Part shown: piece after piece, positions 62,229 to 64,000 of the stretch | Position numbering within the stretch: position 1 is the first letter of the stretch | How the letters are laid out: each line of letters begins with the position of its first letter | Origin: Streptomyces sp. S.PB5 | Lineage (GTDB): Bacteria; Actinomycetota; Actinomycetes; Streptomycetales; Streptomycetaceae | NCBI RefSeq assembly: GCF_030403745.1 | Contig: NZ_JAQMWP010000030.1 | Location: 29,034 to 93,033 of the forward strand | Reading direction: 5' to 3' | Length of the DNA stretch: 64,000 bases | Notes under the pieces: model-generated | Databases searched by the model: none | What the model was told of the DNA's origin: nothing | The model's input: only the letters and a program-made list of their open reading frames with translations | Position numbers and translations under genes: made by a program

Positions 62229-63298
62229 GTCGCGATCAGCTCCAGGGGCTGCGCCGGGACCGACCTGCACCGCCGGGCGCGATGAGCGCAGTACGTCGAT
62301 GTGTGCCGCGTTCAGAGGCTGTCCATCAGCATCGGAGCTGCCGCTCGACAGCGGCAGGGGCCGAACGGCCTTTGTCAGCCGCCGAATTCACCGGTGGGGC
62401 CGAGGCAGCCGCGGACAGCGCCTGGCCTGGTGGACCCTCTGGGGCCCACGCTCCCGAAGACGCGGTGCCGAGCGGCATCATGCTGGCGAGGGCAGCTGCG
62501 GCTGAGGGAGTCGGTCTCGCCCGGACGTCTTGCGTGCACAGCGGGCGGGTTCGGACTTGGCTGCGGTCACAGAGTGCGGGGGGAGCCGCTGCGCGGGATC
62601 GCTTCCTGGCCCCGCCTGCACCTCGGCGTGGGCACCCTGCCGGTGGGCGACGGTCCGCCATGCGGACTGAGCCCAGATAGGCGCACGCTGGTGCCATGAC
62701 CGGGAATGACTTCCCGCCGAGACCCCCCGGACAGCCGGAGTAGGGCAAGTCGGGGAGGAGCTGGCGCAGAGCCTGGCAAAGGGTCCGGCAAGGGGACACC
62801 CCGATTCGAAGAACTGAAGGCACCGCGCCGCAGACGCCGCTGAGGCGGTGCGTACCTCGGCGCCGTCCGCCGGTGGTCATGCCGTGAGAGCAGTTGGCGT
62901 ACGAGCGCGTCGGTCGGCCACCGCCTCGACGGCGCGGAATGCCTCGATATCATGCTGCTGCGGGGCTTCGGCGAGCGGCACGGCAGTGACGCAGTCCCCT
63001 GGACCGTGGCGGAGCCGACCGAGCCGGTTATGACCCGCCCAGATCGGACATCACCTCCCTCGACGAGGTCTGCCACATCGAGCGGGAGAACAGCACGCCC
63101 GGCCTGGTGGCGGTCGGAGCGGCGGACGACACCGAACGGCGACTGCGCGACCGTGTCGCCTGGCCGCGCCGCGCCCTTGACGAACTCGAAGAGAGCCTGG
63201 AGTAGTTCCCCGCGCCCCGACGGAGGGAGACGGAAGCGCGTGCACCGTCCTATCCTGGACACACCTGAGGCAAAGGGATACGGCAAGGGGAGGCCGTC
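62229..63298. other. 1-kb gap with a box, a palindrome and a coding scrap
   Basis: Holds a DosR-like box GGGCC-GAAC-GGCCT (62,358-62,371) and a perfect palindrome CGGGAA-TGAC-TTCCCG (62,701-62,716). At about 63,047-63,205 a frame with strong coding bias (SLDEVCHIERENSTPGLVAV, ending DELEESLE) has no clear start and is unrecognised. Nothing else is supported. Confidence 0.45.
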
Positions 63299-63562
63299 GT
63301 GGAGATCTCGGGCATCATCAGCGCCATCGTGATCGGTATCGTCATCGGGGTGCTGGGCCGCCTCGTCGTACCCGGGCGCCAGCGCATCGGCGTGCTGTGG
63401 ACGATCCTCGTGGGCATCGCCGCCGCGTTCGCGGGCACGGGGATCGCAGCCGCGTTCGACGTCGCCGACACCAGGGGCATCGACTGGATCGAGATGGCTA
63501 TCCAGATCGGACTGGCGGCTGTGGGGGTGGCCGCGCTGGACCGGGTCAAGGCCCGCCGCTGA
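63299..63562 (+). CDS. GlsB/YeaQ/YmgE-type small membrane stress protein
   Basis: An 87-residue membrane protein with three hydrophobic helices, of the transglycosylase-associated (GlsB/YeaQ/YmgE) family: IISAIVIGIVIGVLGRLVVP, a GIAAAFAGTGIAAAF helix and a third near the C-terminus. The RLVVPGRQ loop between helices 1 and 2 is characteristic. The family is stress-induced and of unknown biochemical role. GTG 63299 follows AAGGGGAGG. It precedes a broken TetR gene. Confidence 0.82.
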   Translation: MEISGIISAIVIGIVIGVLGRLVVPGRQRIGVLWTILVGIAAAFAGTGIAAAFDVADTRGIDWIEMAIQIGLAAVGVAALDRVKARR

Positions 63563-63605
63563 TCCGCTGTCGGCCGCTCCGGGGCGACATGGATGCGCTG
63601 CGGCC

Positions 63606-63910
63606 ATGCGGGCGGTGGCGAAGAGTGATCTGACCGGACGAGCGCGGCTGCGCCAGGCGGCGCTGGAACTGTTCGCCGAGCGCGGCTTCGAGGCGACCTC
63701 GCCCCGGGCCGTGGCCGCCGCGGCCGGGCTCTCACCTGCGCTGGTGACCCGGCACTTCGGCTCCAAGCAGGGGCTGCGCGCGGCGGTCGACGAGCACGTC
63801 CTGGACCGCCGAACAACTGCGGGCTCAGGACCCCGACAAGGGAGTGATGGCCTCCCTGGGTGAGGTATCCGCCCTGGTCTTCGGCGCGGATCCGGTCCTG
63901 CGTGGGGCTA
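63606..63910 (+). pseudogene. TetR-family regulator, truncated
   Basis: The N-terminal helix-turn-helix is complete (RLRQAALELFAERGFEATSP, then AVAAAAGLSPALVTRHFGSK). Near 63,800 the frame shifts; the continuation in another frame (AQDPDKGVMASLGEVSALVF, GADPVLRGAIRAW) runs to about 63,910 and then loses homology at a probable IS end. Most of the ligand domain is missing. Confidence 0.72.
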
Positions 63911-63976
63911 TTAGGGCTTGGTCATCTTCACTCGTGCATGCGTGTCTCATGCTGCGTGAGTGTCGTTGGAAATGGT

Positions 63977-64000
63977 GTGACACCTGAGGAGATGGCCTCG
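63977..64000 (+). CDS. start of a possible transposase gene, cut by the window end
   Basis: GTG 63977 opens VTPEEMAS, the kind of N-terminus seen in IS701-like transposases. It lies about 65 bases beyond the break in the TetR gene, fitting an IS inserted there. Eight codons are too few for certainty. Confidence 0.25.

Noticed and set aside
1..64000. CRISPR arrays, tRNA or rRNA genes
   Set aside because: No regularly spaced repeats with unique spacers and no tRNA or rRNA signature sequences were seen on either strand by eye.

Overview
The window is high-GC actinomycete DNA, most likely a Streptomyces chromosome arm or large linear plasmid. The grounds are strong third-position G/C bias, GTG and TTG starts, two-domain universal stress proteins, GAF-ANTAR regulators, an AA10 polysaccharide monooxygenase with a perfect CebR-type operator, a class I terpene synthase, and many broken insertion sequences. 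No rRNA, tRNA or CRISPR array was seen.

Bases 1-21,200 are a patchwork of accessory genes separated by transposase debris (IS630, IS481, IS5, IS110 and IS701 types plus a serine recombinase). Intact genes here include an XRE/MmyB regulator, an AraC regulator divergent from a SnoaL-like protein, an orphan terpene synthase, a MarR regulator overlapping a secreted-protein gene, the monooxygenase, a MerR/NmrA divergent pair, a class C beta-lactamase-like lipoprotein and a three-gene sugar ABC importer. A TauE/SafE exporter gene, a DNA ligase and two TetR genes (one at each end of the window) are broken.

Bases 21,300-63,600 read as one stress/dormancy island. It holds universal stress proteins, CBS and CBS-BON proteins, an Acg-type nitroreductase, phosphoribosyltransferases (one fused to a hydrolase), a CapA-like protein, a DUF1918 protein, an M50 protease with CBS domains beside OsmC, an Hsp20, and remnants of eRF1-like, RtcB and PPOX genes. 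From memory, this set matches the DosR (DevR) regulon of Mycobacterium tuberculosis almost item by item. Around it are five STAS-domain proteins, two GAF-ANTAR proteins, a trypsin-like protease and a large repeat-rich membrane protein.

The main observation is a recurring 14-bp palindromic box, GGGCC-N4-GGCCC and variants. It occurs mostly in pairs whose left ends lie 20-22 bp apart, usually 35-240 bp upstream of island genes. The geometry resembles paired DosR boxes, but no DosR-like regulator or kinase gene lies in the window, so the regulator would act from elsewhere. The island is also decaying: IS3, ISAs1, IS110 and IS630 sequences interrupt it, and several genes carry frameshifts or internal deletions. 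Some single-base shifts could be sequence errors.
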